DNA from: Prostheceraeus crozeri
Taxonomy: Eukaryota; Platyhelminthes; Polycladida; Euryleptidae
NCBI GenBank assembly: GCA_907163375.1
Contig: CAJQUW010001693.1
Coordinates: forward strand, 33,822 to 97,821
Direction: 5' to 3'
DNA length: 64,000 nt
Shown here: piece after piece, positions 33,716-46,218 of the stretch
How positions within the stretch are numbered: position 1 is the stretch's first letter
Layout: each line of letters opens with the position of its first letter
Notes under the pieces: generated by a model
Told to the model about the DNA's origin: nothing
What the model saw: only the letters and a program-made list of their open reading frames with translations
Databases searched by the model: none
Position numbers and translations under genes: made by a program

Positions 33716-33816
33716 CTATTCTATGAATCCAGCGGACAAGAAAAACGTAGAAATCCTCGTTCGCTTCGCGGCCTCGGATTTCTACATTTTCTTGCCCTTC
33801 TGGCTTCATAGAATAC
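33716..33816. repeat. Long hairpin (about 44-bp arms)
   Basis: Arm 33716-33759 (CTATTCTATGAATCCAGCGG...) is the reverse complement of 33772-33816 with few mismatches; the 12-bp loop contains TTCGCTTCGCGG. Compact foldback, possibly a tiny MITE. Confidence 0.75.
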
Positions 33817-33984
33817 CTATTTTCCTCCCGCAGCCATGTTGTACAGCCCGAGCGCAGCGAGGAATGCATTGATATCTAAAGGAGGAAACGTTTATTTCCT
33901 CTAAAAAGAATGTAGCCTCTCATTTTGTGATTTATAGATGTCTATTGCTCATTATGAAATTGAGGGTTATTCCCATGAACTCCT

Positions 33985-34002
33985 AGATATCTAGGAGGTA
34001 CA
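33985..34002. repeat. Perfect 18-bp palindrome
   Basis: CTCCTAGATATCTAGGAG reads identically on both strands. No associated element recognised; could be chance. Confidence 0.5.
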
Positions 34003-34034
34003 GGCAGATGTACGACATTCCCAAAACTCTGCTT

Positions 34035-34454
34035 TCAAATGTCGCTCCAGAGTTTCTGGATAGTGATCATACAGAATTGTTTTTTCAAAGAGCCGACTGT
34101 TCGCAACTCAGATTCATTTTTCAAATCATTCTTATGAATGCCACACCACGAACAAGGATGAAGACATGCGTGTGCCATTAATCCCAACAGAATGTTGCTC
34201 ATTTTCAAATCACATGCGACAGTGAAATTTCTTAAACGATTCAATTTCAAGATATACCAAAGCTTCTTTAAATTTACATAATTTTTGGGCAAGTTGGGCG
34301 CAATAGCCAAAATCAATATCTTCTTAACACCTCGGTCATTGAACTTCTTCCGAAGTTTGTTTGAGATACTGCGCTCGTATGGATCACAACCAAATATATT
34401 TACGCATACTTTAAGGAATTCTCCTCCCGCATATATACCAAGTTTGATGTTCAA
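34035..34454 (-). pseudogene. Transposase-like fragment, unclassified
   Basis: An open frame of 139 codons on the minus strand: MNIKLGIYAGGEFLKVCVNI, RGVKKILILAIAPNLPKNY, VNLKKLWYILKLNRL, TVACDLKMSNILLGLMAHAC and LHPCSWCGIHKNDLKNE. The pattern ACDLK..NILLG...H...HPCxWC is, as I recall, found in uncharacterised animal proteins that look transposon-derived, with an Asp-Leu-Lys block and a CxxC near its end. I cannot assign a superfamily. The frame is closed upstream, and the expected N- and C-terminal parts are absent. Confidence 0.35.
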
Positions 34455-34711
34455 TGGTCATATTTTCAAATCATGCATACGTCACAAAAGAGAACGAGTA
34501 TTCAAGAATTCCATAGATATTGAAAGAGTGTTAACAGGATACAGACGAGAAGCCGTTGAAAGAAAATGCTGAATCGAACACAATTTGTTTGAGAAAATTT
34601 TTACGCATACTATTCATTAACCACGGTGAAGATTTGAGAAAGGACATTTGTCAACAACTAATAATGGTGCGATGCTGACTGAATGACAGCTGATAATCAA
34701 TTGAAAATTGT

Positions 34712-35060
34712 ACTTTCCGTATATGGAAGTTGGATATAAGTTTCAAATTTTATGCCTCTGTGATTGATTTTATTTTTCATGCATATATGGTTAAGAACAA
34801 CCGGTTTCATTTAACTTACAAAGTATGAAAATATGCTGATACAATGTCAGGTACGTGAAATAATGTTTATTTTATATTTACTTTCCATATATGGAAGTTG
34901 AATTTGAATTTCAAACTAGAAACCTCAGTGATAGCTTACTTTTTTGCAAAATTTATATAAAATGGTTCCGATAACCTTAGAAAAGATGGAATTTGATTTA
35001 TACAATGACAGATGTGTAAATTAGCGTTTATTTCACCTCTACCTTCCATATATGGAAGTT
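34712..35060. repeat. Diverged tandem repeat carrying palindromic CArG boxes
   Basis: CTTCCATATATGGAAG, a perfect 16-bp palindrome containing the CC(A/T)6GG CArG box, occurs at about 34882 and 35043, and in one-mismatch form (CTTTCCGTATATGGAAG) at 34713. Spacings are about 169 and 161 bp, with similar sequence following each (GTTGAATTTxGAATTTCAAA, a GTTTATTT block). CArG boxes are bound by SRF/MADS proteins; a function here is only inferred. Confidence 0.55.
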
Positions 35061-37290
35061 GAATTTCGAAAAATCGATTTTTCTCAAAAAGCCCTCAATA
35101 GAATATTTTAAAAATTACATAACTTTAAACAGGATGCAAAACTGTCCCTAAAACCGTTGACAAAAGTTGTGTACAATTTTTTGAGGGTTCAACCTTGTTC
35201 GGGGACACCGTGACCACAATCTATGAATGAGTTTATCCAGGGACTATATCGATATCTTGGTAGTCTCTGGCTAATCATAACTTATTTATAGGCTTATATG
35301 ATTTGCTCTAGGAGTTTTCATAGAAAAAGTTAATTGCGGGAGGAAAAGCTAACTTTCTGATCCCGTGAGACTGGAGAGTTGATTTTTCCTCCCGGCAGTT
35401 TGAGAGATATTTTTTCACTCCCACACAGAACGAAAAATTCAATTTACAATGTTCGCATCATGCTCGTGCACGTGCGTTCTATCACAAATTCGCAATAATG
35501 CGAATATTCTGCTTTCGCACATGATCGCGTGTGACTGGTTGGCCTAAATATGACAATAAATCAATTTTCAAGATGAAATCTATCGTTATAATTCATAGTT
35601 CAGCACCAAAAATAGATTGATGATAAAGTTTTCACTGCTGTAATTGATGAGTTTAACAGTGGCGTCGCGGGCTCCCTGACCATAGGCCTTCACTCAGTAT
35701 TGGAATACTATTTCTATACCAGACATTTTCGTGTCACAACATTAATTTTCATAAAAGTTGAATTTTTAATAACAATTTCCCGAACAATTTGTAAGGTCAA
35801 GTGAAAGTGCACATGAGAAGTGATTGCTCATGTTGCTTAACCGCCTTACTGAAGCAGCTGAGATCACTATGTCCCCTTTCTGTCCAGACCACAGTTTCTC
35901 GCGAAAAAGGAGGCAATATCAACAGTTTCTTGTGTTTCTCACGGCCGGTCAGCCGCTCACATGTTTGAAATTTTGATGCATTAAAATGTCTTGTGCATTT
36001 CTTATTTCTTTCTCTATGAGTACTTTCAATTTTATATCAGGTGTTGGCCTACCTTTCTCGACGACCGTCATCTTTTCAGTATATTCCCTTGGGACGAAAG
36101 GCATGATTATGATCTCATCTGCAATACTAAACATAGCGTCACATCAATCACGTAAAAACAAATTATGGAATTCTACCGAATCTGGGTGTTTGAGTCAGAT
36201 GCATTACTCTGCATTCATCGGAGAACGCTCATCATCTGATCGCAGTCTTGTCTGAACGTCAGCCATCTGCTACTGTTGACGTAGTGGCCTCTCTGACATA
36301 AAGCGAATCCAGGAACAATTGTCAATTGGGTTGCGCTTCCCTTACTATATTTAGATACCGCACCTCGATTAAAAGAATTGCGTAGAATTTCATTGCAAAA
36401 ATTGGAGAATGCAAAGCATTATATCTATCGGGAAATCCAATATTGGCGAGGGCGCGTGCGCTTGCTGCCTCACACGCACACAACTCTCTTTCACTGTCTG
36501 AACATCAGTGCTCCGTCTGAACACACGACAAGCTTGTGTGTCTAATTGTTCGAAGAAAACCGCTGTGATTCAAGCACGAGCTGCAAAACTGTTCACTCTG
36601 AGGTTGAACGTCTGATTTTGAGACGGAAAGCTGTGCACAGCTATCACGAGAAGCTATCGAATTTAAATGAATAATGAAACTTTTCATTTTTATAATTGTT
36701 GGAAAATAATTTTTGAGGATGCGCCGAAGGCCTCGCAGGTGCGGAGAAGACGCCACTGGAGTTTAACATCTCCACAGCTGTTTTGAGGGTCCAAATGTGA
36801 ATTAGTCATTGCTCTGGGATAGGGATGGATGAATTTGAAATAATGGAAAAATATAAGGTCTATGCTGCACGGAACAAATCAATTTCAATTAAAATTAACT
36901 CTGAGGTATGATTGCAACGGTAAGCATCGTGAAACCGCCTCTACCGTGGTTAATGCTGTTGAACTTTAGAAAAACCATATTTTTGTATGTGTTTAGTAAT
37001 AAGCTTGACAGTCAAAGGATTAATTACATCGATCTGATACAAACGTCATTGATTACTAAAAAGAAACTTTCCTAATGTTTTGATATCGATTAAAGCAGAT
37101 AAACTAAGATTTGTAAGAGGGATCGCATTGGACCCCCGTAGATCTCAGAGAGTGTAAGAAAGCTCTGATCTCTGGAGGTAATGCCAAATTACACGTAGAA
37201 TTGTACTGCAGACTGGAAAAAGCGCTAATTGATAAGAATAGTAAGAAATGGAGAAACAGCAGTTCAGTTCTTCAGTTCTTTAGCGATAAA
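35061..37290. other. Long stretch without recognisable gene
   Basis: A short minus-strand frame at 35949-36134 (VPREYTEKMTVVEKGRPTPD) reads plausibly but matches nothing I know. GCGGGAGGAAAA/TTTTCCTCCCGG words face each other at about 35337 and 35386 and recur elsewhere (33826, 34422, 39351), perhaps a scattered short repeat. A C+G-richer patch with CGCGTGCGC lies near 36440-36480. Confidence 0.3.
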
Positions 37291-37309
37291 TTCTTATTTC
37301 AGTCGCTTC

Positions 37310-37888
37310 CAGTCGACTTTTTGCTCTTAGGCAACTGAAACCTTTTCTGTCAGTGAAGGATTTTTGGTCGTCATTTATAATAACTGCATTCGCAGTATTT
37401 TGGAATATTCGGCCCCATATTCGTTGGACTAAAGGCTACAAACAGCAAATTAATGGAAGAGATACAAGATCGTGCGCACCACATTATGTGTGGATCTTCA
37501 AGATGTCCTTGTAACAATTTCATCCCTCTTCATTACAGACGTTTGATAATTGGCTTGAATCTTTTCGACTCATTGTGTCAAGATAAGGAACAGCCTCTGC
37601 AATTTCTTGACCCCTGAAGGTTGCTCCACAACAATAAGTATTGTGTGCCACATTGCAAATCGGTCCTGAGACAGAACAGTTCATCCTAACGATAATTCGA
37701 CTCACAAATGCCGGATTCAGATAATGGTTCCCAGTATTCACCGCTACACTGTCCGATGTCATGTTACTTCTTTCTTGTTCCTTTTTCTTTTATGTGATTT
37801 ATTTCAAATGTTTTGATTCTTGTCAATTGCCTCACGATTTTCAATATTGAGGCATTTTTGGAAAATAAACGCATTATTATCATTATTC
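37310..37888 (+). mobile_element. 5'-truncated LINE fragment, plus strand
   Basis: Frames in order give LRQLKPFLSVKDFLVVIYNN, CIRSILEYSAPY, VGLKATNSKLMEEIQDRAHH, IMCGSSRCPCNNFIPLHYRR and LIIGLNLFDSLC, then decay. EYSAPY.VGL, IQ.RAHHIMCG and the CxCxNFxPL block are the C-terminal part of Jockey/CR1-type ORF2. The 3' end AATAAACGCATTATTATCAT carries an (ATT)n-like tail (37863-37888). Several frame changes. Confidence 0.6.
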
Positions 37889-39636
37889 AATTCAGTGAAA
37901 GTAAATGCAATCTTCATTACTAAGATGTCATTAAATCATGCAATTTCTGAAACACAGATGTAACTATTATTTTATTATTTAACTATTATTTTTGTAAGAA
38001 ATTTGAAGTGCGCTGTGGTTTCACTGTAAGTGTTCGCCATCCGTAGCAGCCTGTCGATGTAGTCCAGCAAGTTTTGAATACAAGTTGATGTTTTGCGTAT
38101 TATCCAAGTGTGAGGGATTATTCTTTCTCTTCCGAAGATGAAAAAGTGAAATTTTTGTGTCAAGGAATTTCCTTCATGTTCAAGAAACGTGACAAAAAGA
38201 ATCAAAGTATGCGTGTAGTACATGAGCACATTTTATTACCATTCTTGATGTCCTATCTAATCTATGTCATGCCATATCTGAGTTCGCATGTTGTCATTTC
38301 ACTTCGTCTGAGTTCGCATTGAAAGCAGATAAACTAGCTTTTTTAAATCTTTTTTTCATCCAGCCGTCAAAACCACTTTAGCGCAGCATATTGTTGTTAT
38401 AGATAATTTGCTAGCGAGACTCAATGAGCGATAAATCAATCAGAATTGCGAGTTCTCCTCCTCCCATCACTTTTCAGATTACAAGTGCCGGTATGTTTCA
38501 AAAAGCTGATTTCTCTGTCCTGTAGCCACTTCACTAGTACAAGTGAACCAGCAAGTAGACAGTGAGTATTAAGCATGTGATTTTAGTAATAAAAGAGAAA
38601 ACTTCAAAATTTGACCATTTATCGATGACTAGCTGATTTATGGAACTCTTAAATTGCAATATGATTATTACAATTATGTTTCTACAAAATTAAATAGCAT
38701 CACATGTAAAAGTAATGGCGTCATTGTCCTACTAATCTCATTTTAAACCACATTCATATGTTTTTAACCAATTTTAAGTGCGAACAAAGTCACACTTCTC
38801 CGAGAAGTATACCGCATTTCTTCTAATAAACGCCGCAGCGTTTATTAGGTTCTATATGAGGTCTGTAAGATCTTATAAAGGTCATTTGATAAATGTGTAT
38901 TTTATCTATAATAAAATGAGCTCTATATGACTCTGTCTGTCATTTCAGCTACAGTATGTATATTGGCACCTGTGAAACATGCTCACAACACTGCTTATAA
39001 GTTCATCGTACCTCTTTCTCTTTTGCAACTCAAATACGCACCCATCCAGAATGCGGACTGCATTTGTTACTTCGAATATTTATTTGTGCCATTTAAATAC
39101 GGACCTCATCCAGACTTTTTACAGAATTGAATCTTTCTCGCAATTTTCCTTTGCATTACTCTACATAATTAGTTATTTTCTTGTCATATCTGGACAAATG
39201 TTTTGCAAATAATACGCAATTCAGAAATTGTGTCTGATAGATTTCGGAGCCATGTTTTGCAGATCCTTTTGTACCCTTAATGCGGACCATTTTTCCTAAG
39301 TGTTGGCAACGTAGCACTTTCAGGACTAAAGTTATAAAAATAGAAACTAGCGGGAGGAATTTTCTAATTGAGTGGGTTTGTGCGGTCATCAATATTCTAC
39401 ATCAAACCTTTCCATCACTTTGACAAGGCTTCGATGAATCCACAGAATCAACTGCTTCCTAGCAAATGATGATTAATGAAGATATAGTGCACAATGCACT
39501 GGTGGATTTTTTAACGGTACATTTGCAGAACACAGTGTGACACACATGCATAATAAAAGCACAAATCAATTTCTTATAATAACAGCTGTATATTTATGAA
39601 AACAATAAACAATGATTGATTGTGTAGGTTACATAA
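37889..39636. other. Long stretch without recognisable gene
   Basis: No coding signal. AATAAACGCCGCAGCGTTTATTA (38825-38847) is a palindromic word; its half AATAAACGCCGCAGG occurs inverted at 32232-32246. Confidence 0.3.
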
Positions 39637-39644
39637 GTTGAAGT

Positions 39645-41313
39645 TAGAGATGTACATGACTCGACCTGACGAGCCGCGAGCCGATGTGATTTTGGGTGAA
39701 ACAAAGTTAAAATTAATTAAAATTCAACCTAATGTACAGTGTCTATACGCATAGTTTGTTAACAAATGGTGAATATAGAACATTTACTGGACATAATTAC
39801 AGTTGCATCATCAATTACAGATAGTGAAGGAATTCTTCACTTGACGATAAAAGTTAGTAACATGGTAACATTGCAATGATTATCTTGTCTTATGAAGATT
39901 CCTGGATGTATGGATGCAATATTCATACATGGCTATGGTTTTCCTTGTCTGTTATTCTTACAAATTTTCTACGCAGTTTTCTACTTTTCATTTTCTTCAA
40001 CGATAAGTAAGTAAGTAAGCGTTTATTCAAATCTTGAAAATCGTAAAATTACAGAAAGAGACACAGAAAGTAATAGCAAAAATACTGTCATTGAATCAAT
40101 TACACATCTTGGAAGATACATGCATGTATGAATTGACTACACAAACTAGGAATTTACGTAATAATTCAGCTGGAATATTCATTCAAAAGGATACACATCC
40201 AAGGAATGAATGAGTGGAGTCTACGTGATGTCTTCACACTAGGAATACATAAATGATCAGTACGGGGCAAACGAAGAGGAATCAACGGATGCAGTGGATG
40301 CTCGTCATGAAATTCACAAATGTTAAAAAATTTGGTAGCACGTGTTCTTCTAACATTGACAAAAAGAGGAAAATTACCACAACCACATGATTTACCACAA
40401 ATAGTTCTGTGGGCACGGTGTGTCGTGAAGCCAAACTTCACGAAATCGTTGAAGTTTGGCTTCAATACAACTTGGTACAAAAATAAATAAGGGGGCACAG
40501 TAAAGTAGCAGACTAGTAATTAAGCAATGATGCATCTGGCTAATATAATTACTCATCACCTAAATTTTGAGAAAGACATTTATCGCAGTGCAAGCTACGA
40601 TTTGAGGATGATGATCCTTGACGAATAATAAAGAGCCTCTAGTCCATCAATCTTCGCATAAGAATATCAAAACTGTCCATTACTGAGTTTAGGCAAAGGT
40701 TTTAAAGTCTTCCTAACGTCTCCTAAATGAATGAATCTTAAACGCCATGATAAATTTATGCTTTCATAATGTAATTTAAATCTCGAAAATTAGGGAAATA
40801 AGTCGATGTAATTTTTTTAAATTCATTAAACAGATATTTTTTGACTTACAAATTCATTCATTTGGTAGGCTGCAAAATCAGTTAAAATGAAGAAAAATCA
40901 GACCTTGGAAAACCCATTCCGGTGCAAAGCTATAAACCTCGTTTTATAACTACGATTGCGATTAGGCCTACCCATAAATATCGTGTATAATCAAAAGTTC
41001 ATCTAAATACATCATCGAATTCGATATTATCTAAAAATATTTTTGTATACCTTAACTCTAACTCTGAAGTAGGTCTTTTAACTCTATAAATCATCAGCCT
41101 AATAGTAAGGACTTTAAATAGGTCTACTTATGAAATACTGCCAAATTTAGTTAGCCTGCCACAAAAAATTAAATAAAAATCTATCTTACACCTATATTAC
41201 ACCTTACAACGAAATATTTTAAGCCAAGCCGAAGAGCCGCGGCTCCGTCCGGCTCGAACAAGTGGAGCCGAACCGAGCCGCCATCGGTTCGGCTCGGCTT
41301 AGGTACATCTCTA
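39645..41313. mobile_element. hAT-type element with GAGCCG subterminal repeats and perfect 8-bp target duplication
   Basis: Ends TAGAGATGTACATGACTCGA (39645) and TAGGTACATCTCTA (41300-41313) are inverted; flanks GTTGAAGT at 39637-39644 and 41314-41321 are identical 8-mers. Subterminal GAGCCG/CGGCTC repeats lie at 39670-39685 and 41220-41300. It is 1669 bp including a 0.53-kb LINE insertion. No transposase seen; non-autonomous. TAGAGATGTAC-type ends with 8-bp duplications fit hAT. Confidence 0.8.
40008..40540 (-). mobile_element. 5'-truncated LINE copy (family of 13.6-19.2 kb) inside the hAT element
   Basis: On the minus strand: LITSLLLYCAPLFIF (frame-changed), KPNFNDFVKFGFTTHRAHRT, ICGKSCGCGNFPLFVNVRRT, RATKFFNICEFHDEHPLHPL, IPLRLPRTDHLCIPSVKTSR and RLHSFIPWMCILLNEY, then a 3' region ending with the (ACTTA)n-type tail at 40008-40022. 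It is nearly the same protein as the C terminus at 18780-19098. The short 5'-truncated structure with tail is typical of LINE retrotransposition into the hAT element. Confidence 0.85.
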
Positions 41314-41321
41314 GTTGAAGT

Positions 41322-41980
41322 CAGTGCATTAAACAAAAAAGGAATTAGAAATGCTAGAAATGCTTATAGTGAGAACACTTACGAATCAAGCTAAAAGATC
41401 TCTGATAGCGGAGTTTGAGTCACGGCGTTTCCCTTGTAGCCTTTAAGAGAAATCAAGACACTCTTTATTAGAGAGAAGTTGATCTTTCGGCGAATGTGGC
41501 CAAGATGTCACAGTAGGAATTATGCATATAGATAGCCATATGCCCATGATGTGGCAATTTGTATATAGGTTTACATTGAAATCAGCGTTTAGAAAAAACC
41601 GAAATCAAACCTGTTCTGTCTAATTTTAGTTTATTAGCTGAAACCGTCACCTATGGGTTGGACTGCTCAATATGAGAACATCAAACAATCTTAGTCTTAG
41701 GATGCTTTCCTGAATAAGGTTTCAATATAAATTTCCAAATACTAAGTTTCTAATAATATTTTATAACACTAAATGTTCTGTCGAAATTTTGACTTGTCTC
41801 AAACTTATCTCGATCTTCTTCCGAGTAAAACGGGACACCTCTCACCATGTAAAATAGCGTCATTTTACGAACAGTATCTAAAAACAATGTATTATGACGT
41901 CATCGCGGACAGGCGCATGGAGGATACAATTGCATTGACAGAAGCCGCGAGCTTTTGCTGTTAGGTTCATTCGCAGACAA
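41322..41980. other. Stretch without recognisable gene
   Basis: No motif recognised; a 63-codon ORF at 41773 shows nothing known. Confidence 0.3.
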
Positions 41981-41982
41981 TA

Positions 41983-42704
41983 GTCCGCCAGCCAGAACGA
42001 GTTTCTGCAGGGAACGAGGCCGAAAATGAGACTTTCACAGAATGATGTACACCCTATGCCTACTACGAATCTGTACGTCTGCCGAGTTCTAGTGAGTTCC
42101 TGTTCTTGTCAGATAGGATCAAAGAAAAACACATGTAAATCCAATGGGACGCAGATTGCAGTTTTTAGTTAAAATGAAATTTTGTATGTTTTCTCTGATT
42201 AAACGAAAAGTACTAAGCCCAGAGTCGTAATTTTTGGCATGGAATATGTACAGGTCATTTACTTTCATGTTCATGCACCCCTGTGTGTAAAACTAGACAC
42301 ATTTAGATTTGGCGAGTGTCTACATGTCGGTAAACACAAACATTTTGAGCAACTTTATCCACATTCAACCACATTATCATATACATCGTCGATCAGAAGC
42401 ATGATAATAGCACATGCACATCATAGGAAATGACCTGAAGACATTCCATGTCAAAAAGTATGACTCTAGACTTAACACCTTCCAGTTGATAAGCGAAAAC
42501 ATAGAAAATTTCATTTTAACCAAAAACTGCAATCTGCGCCCATTACATTTACATGTGTTTTTCTTTGATCCTGTCTTACAAGAAGAGGAACTCACTAGAA
42601 CTCGGCAGACGTGCAGATTCGTAGTAGGCATAGGGATTACATCATTCTGTGAAAGTCTCATTTTCGGCCTCGTTCCCTGCAGTAACTCGTTCTGGCTGCC
42701 GGAC
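41983..42704. repeat. Foldback element, copy 1 (about 270-bp inverted arms)
   Basis: Begins GTCCGCCAGCCAGAACGAG and ends CTCGTTCTGGCTGCCGGAC, flanked by TA on both sides (41981-41982, 42705-42706). The arms, including GCAGGGAACGAGGCCG, TTTCACAGAATGATG and CACATGTAAATCCAATGGG-like blocks, are inverted over roughly 270 bp around a central unique part. Same family as 59609-60323. No coding capacity; TA duplication suggests mobilisation by a Tc1/mariner-type transposase. Confidence 0.85.
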
Positions 42705-42706
42705 TA

Positions 42707-45700
42707 CATGTTCCTGTAGACAAACTGCCGTCATCAGTGACAACAACCAACATAAACGGAATGAATTATATAGACTTAATGAGGCTTTTTGTCGCATCAA
42801 GTCTTGCATATAAGGCATTCCTGTTACATTTCTTGCTGTCACTGATGATGGTAGACAGTCTGCAGTAATATCTCTGCGAATAACCTGTATGTCAAATGAT
42901 AGTCATTCCTTAGGAGGACAGAGCCTACAGTTAGGCGTTGAAATGTACAAAAGGATGATACGTTGATGAAAGGCAATTATTTATCTCCGTCGATTTTTGA
43001 CTACAGTCAGGGTGCAGCATGATGTTATAAGTGTATTATTAAGAGTGACAGCAACATCAAAAATGTGTTTTTCTGTATATTTCCCACAGACAGGAAAATG
43101 CGGATGTGGATAATAAAGATTTCTGAATTTTGCAAGCGCTGTAGGACGTGTGTGGAAGACCGCCAATAGTGGTGCTACGGGCAGAGAACTTGCCAGAAAC
43201 ATTGTACGCTTTACGCAAGGACTTTCTGCTGGTGTGAATCCATCGACTCGTAGGCTATACGGTTTCTCAATCTGAACATGTCGATGGACGTCGTTTGGAA
43301 AAGAGTGTTCGATGTGCTTTTTGTCCTTCACGCATTGATCGAAAGACATTCGCTTGTTGTGCCAGCCTCGTTGCAACAGTCATCGATCAGACCTGTCTAA
43401 GGAATGCATGTAGCTTTTCTAACTATCATCATTTGAAACTTGTAACTACACGTCTTGACAGGAATTATGTGCTTTATTTAGAATTTTATTCATGATTCCA
43501 AAAATGTCATACATGCATATAATATCATTGACATGTATAGACTACCGGTACATGGCGGGGTTATTACATGTTTAACTGGGATAAATATCAGTGCCAGTGA
43601 TTTGCAAGTACTCTTGAATATGCTAGACTGTGATAACCTAAAAAGAAGTAGGCACTGTATTTGATCAGTAGCCTATATGTACCTGTTGGCCGATTTACAC
43701 ATATTTGATAATTATTGGGCATCATTACCAATACTCTATATGCAAATCTTTATTTTAAGCAATCTTTAAACAAGTTGACCCATTTACTAATAAAAACACT
43801 CAATACAGAACGATAAGAAGAGGCAAAATGTAATAACATTAGCACAGGTTATTTATTCCCTTTCGTCTTTAACTGCTTATTGAAAAGCGCGTAAGACAAC
43901 CGTTAAACACCAGTCAAAACTTTGATGCTGCACAATTTCATATACATATGATGACCTCAAGAAACGCTATTCAAGTAATTATCCAGCTTGTGGAGACGAC
44001 AACTTTCATATTATACCAATGAGGATTCACTTTGTCATAGAGATTGGTCTTTGTTTTTCAGCTAGGGTGAAAAGGGTCACGAGGGTTTCCTCATTATCAG
44101 CCACTGGAAATCACTGATTCGTGTCGCATTGTCGAATTGAATGCTGTTCGGCGTGCGGTTCGCAACCGGAACGCAATCAATGCTGACAAGAAGCTTCACA
44201 TGGTGAGACGTTTCAGTTACCGCTACGATGCCGACCGGGCTGCAGAAAGTACAGGGAAAATGAAATTAAGAGTTAATGAATAGGAATCAAATAATGACTA
44301 GCGACTCTTCAGTGTTTCAAAGCTAAAGCTATGATTGCTTTTCGAAACATTTTTCCTCTAAAAAGGATTTGGCAGTTTTGCCTTAAATGTGGAAATTATG
44401 TTGATTCGATATTTTGACATGGGCAAAATAAATGTTTTGTAATCGAATCATGAACTTTCCAAAATTTGCCTCTCAAAGTATGGTAACAATGATAAGAACC
44501 TCAAAAAAATTAGTCTGTGAGAAATCAAATGCCATTGAAAAAAAGATTTTTCAAAATTATAAACGCCTGGATGTTTCATGGATTTCCGAAGCAACACTGC
44601 TTTGTTCTTCTTGAATAGGAATTGAAGTTTAATGGGCGAGAAACATTAACCCTTTGAAGAACATCGTGACGTTTTGGTAACGCTGAAATATATGCTTATT
44701 ACTCTATACAGAGCTTATTACAACTTTAATAGGGGGGGGATGAAATTCTATTTTGTTTATTAATGCTAATCAATTTTTTTTCTTTACATCAAATCATGAA
44801 TTTTCCTGAATCAAATAAAAATTTTCGTCAAAAAAAATAAAATGATCAGTTCGTGAGTATTACATCAATTCGGTGATATTTATTTAAATTTTCTCTAATA
44901 TATGAATTGTATTGGATAAATTAAAATTACTAATGAAGACTAAAATAATATAATCGACAACTCTAGTAAAATAACGAAACTCGGCAAAGCAGATTGGCGA
45001 TGTTACCATATGGTAACGTTGTCCATTGAAGCACACTATAATTCCAAAAAAGCAAAATAATATTTGACTGATTATTAACTCTATGTGACTGGTTGGTAAC
45101 TCTATTCCGTAGTTGGCAATATAGTAAATCAATATCATATTTTAATACTTAATACTATAAGCTCAATACATCTAGGCTATAAAGGCTGTATCAATTCGTA
45201 TTATGTATATTATTTCTTATTAATTTAATGGTTAACATGTAAAGTACATTAAGATAATTATAACAATAACATGTATTATTTTAGAGATAATAAAAATGTA
45301 ATTATATTTAATTTGTTTTAGTATAATCAATTATATTATAAAGTAAAATAGTAGTCCTAATAATAATTGGCCTATTGTGGTAAAAATACGGACGTGGAAA
45401 AATGTTGACGGTGTGAATGCAGCACGAATGCAGCCTTCAGATAGAATAGGCAGCTTCTATACCTATAGGCTACCTACCTTTTGCACAATTGCTCATAGAG
45501 ACAGAAAATAAATGGTGTGTTGAAATGTTACCACCAAGTTCTCAGAGACAATCGTGTTGAGGCTGATTGATTCCAGATGGAAAACTTGAGCGAAGTTGAT
45601 GAGGCTGATGATGGTAGACCAGATATAGAGTTTGTAATTGCATGGAAGAATAACCCGCTACACAATCGCAGAGGACGCGACGAGCCCCCCAACCCCTGAA

Positions 45701-46218
45701 TATTTCCGCGCTGGAGAAGGCGACAACCGCAGACAGTTAACTTGATTTCGAAGTAAGTAAGAAAGAGAAGGGGGGGACTTGACCCCAAAATGTTCAGGGA
45801 AGTCTTTTTCTTTACTCTGCGAGCTGCAACCAAGAACGAATGAATCAAACAGGTACTCACAGTACTCAGTATAGAACATAACGGAGAATTCTTTTGGAGA
45901 AAACGAAACTTCTCGGTTCTTACTTTAAAACGAATATCTATTAACATAATTTATTGATAATACTGACCCTATTCAACAAATAGAAATGTTATATGGAATC
46001 AAAAATGTAATTCAATGAGTGATCCAATTCACCCCAAAGCATGGGATGAAATTGATCGCACGCTTAAAAGTACATCTACACGAGCACTTTCTGTACATTG
46101 TTACATAGTTTCATGCATGTTTATTCCTGTATCTTTTTCCTATCTCTTTGGAATTAAACATTTATTAAACAGTTATAAAGTAATAAATCAATTACATAGA
46201 ATATCTTCCACCGCACAG
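42707..46218. other. Long stretch with only weak coding hints
   Basis: A minus-strand open frame of 131 codons (43376-42981; MQRGWHNKRMSFDQCVKDKK) matches nothing I recognise. A 41-codon plus ORF at 45580 (MENLSEVDEADDGRPDIEFV) is also of unknown meaning. Otherwise very AT-rich. Confidence 0.3.
44076..44283 (+). other. Possible host exon, unknown product
   Basis: An open stretch reads KGSRGFPHYQPLEITDSCRI, VELNAVRRAVRNRNAINADK, KLHMVRRFSYRYDADRAAES and stops at 44281-44283. Codon use and residue mix (Arg, Ala, Asp) look coding compared with neighbouring random frames. A strong acceptor-like TTTGTTTTTCAG ends at 44062, but the frame just after it is closed, so the exon boundary is uncertain. 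No homologue recognised. Confidence 0.25.

Noticed and set aside
36505-36756. 83-codon minus frame
   Set aside because: No motif, Ser-rich, no splice signals; probably chance.
42377-42719. Overlapping 94- and 101-codon frames on opposite strands
   Set aside because: They lie in the inverted arms of the foldback element and have no recognisable motif.
42981-43376. 131-codon minus frame as a host gene
   Set aside because: No recognisable motif and no splice context; kept only as an unknown within a featureless stretch.
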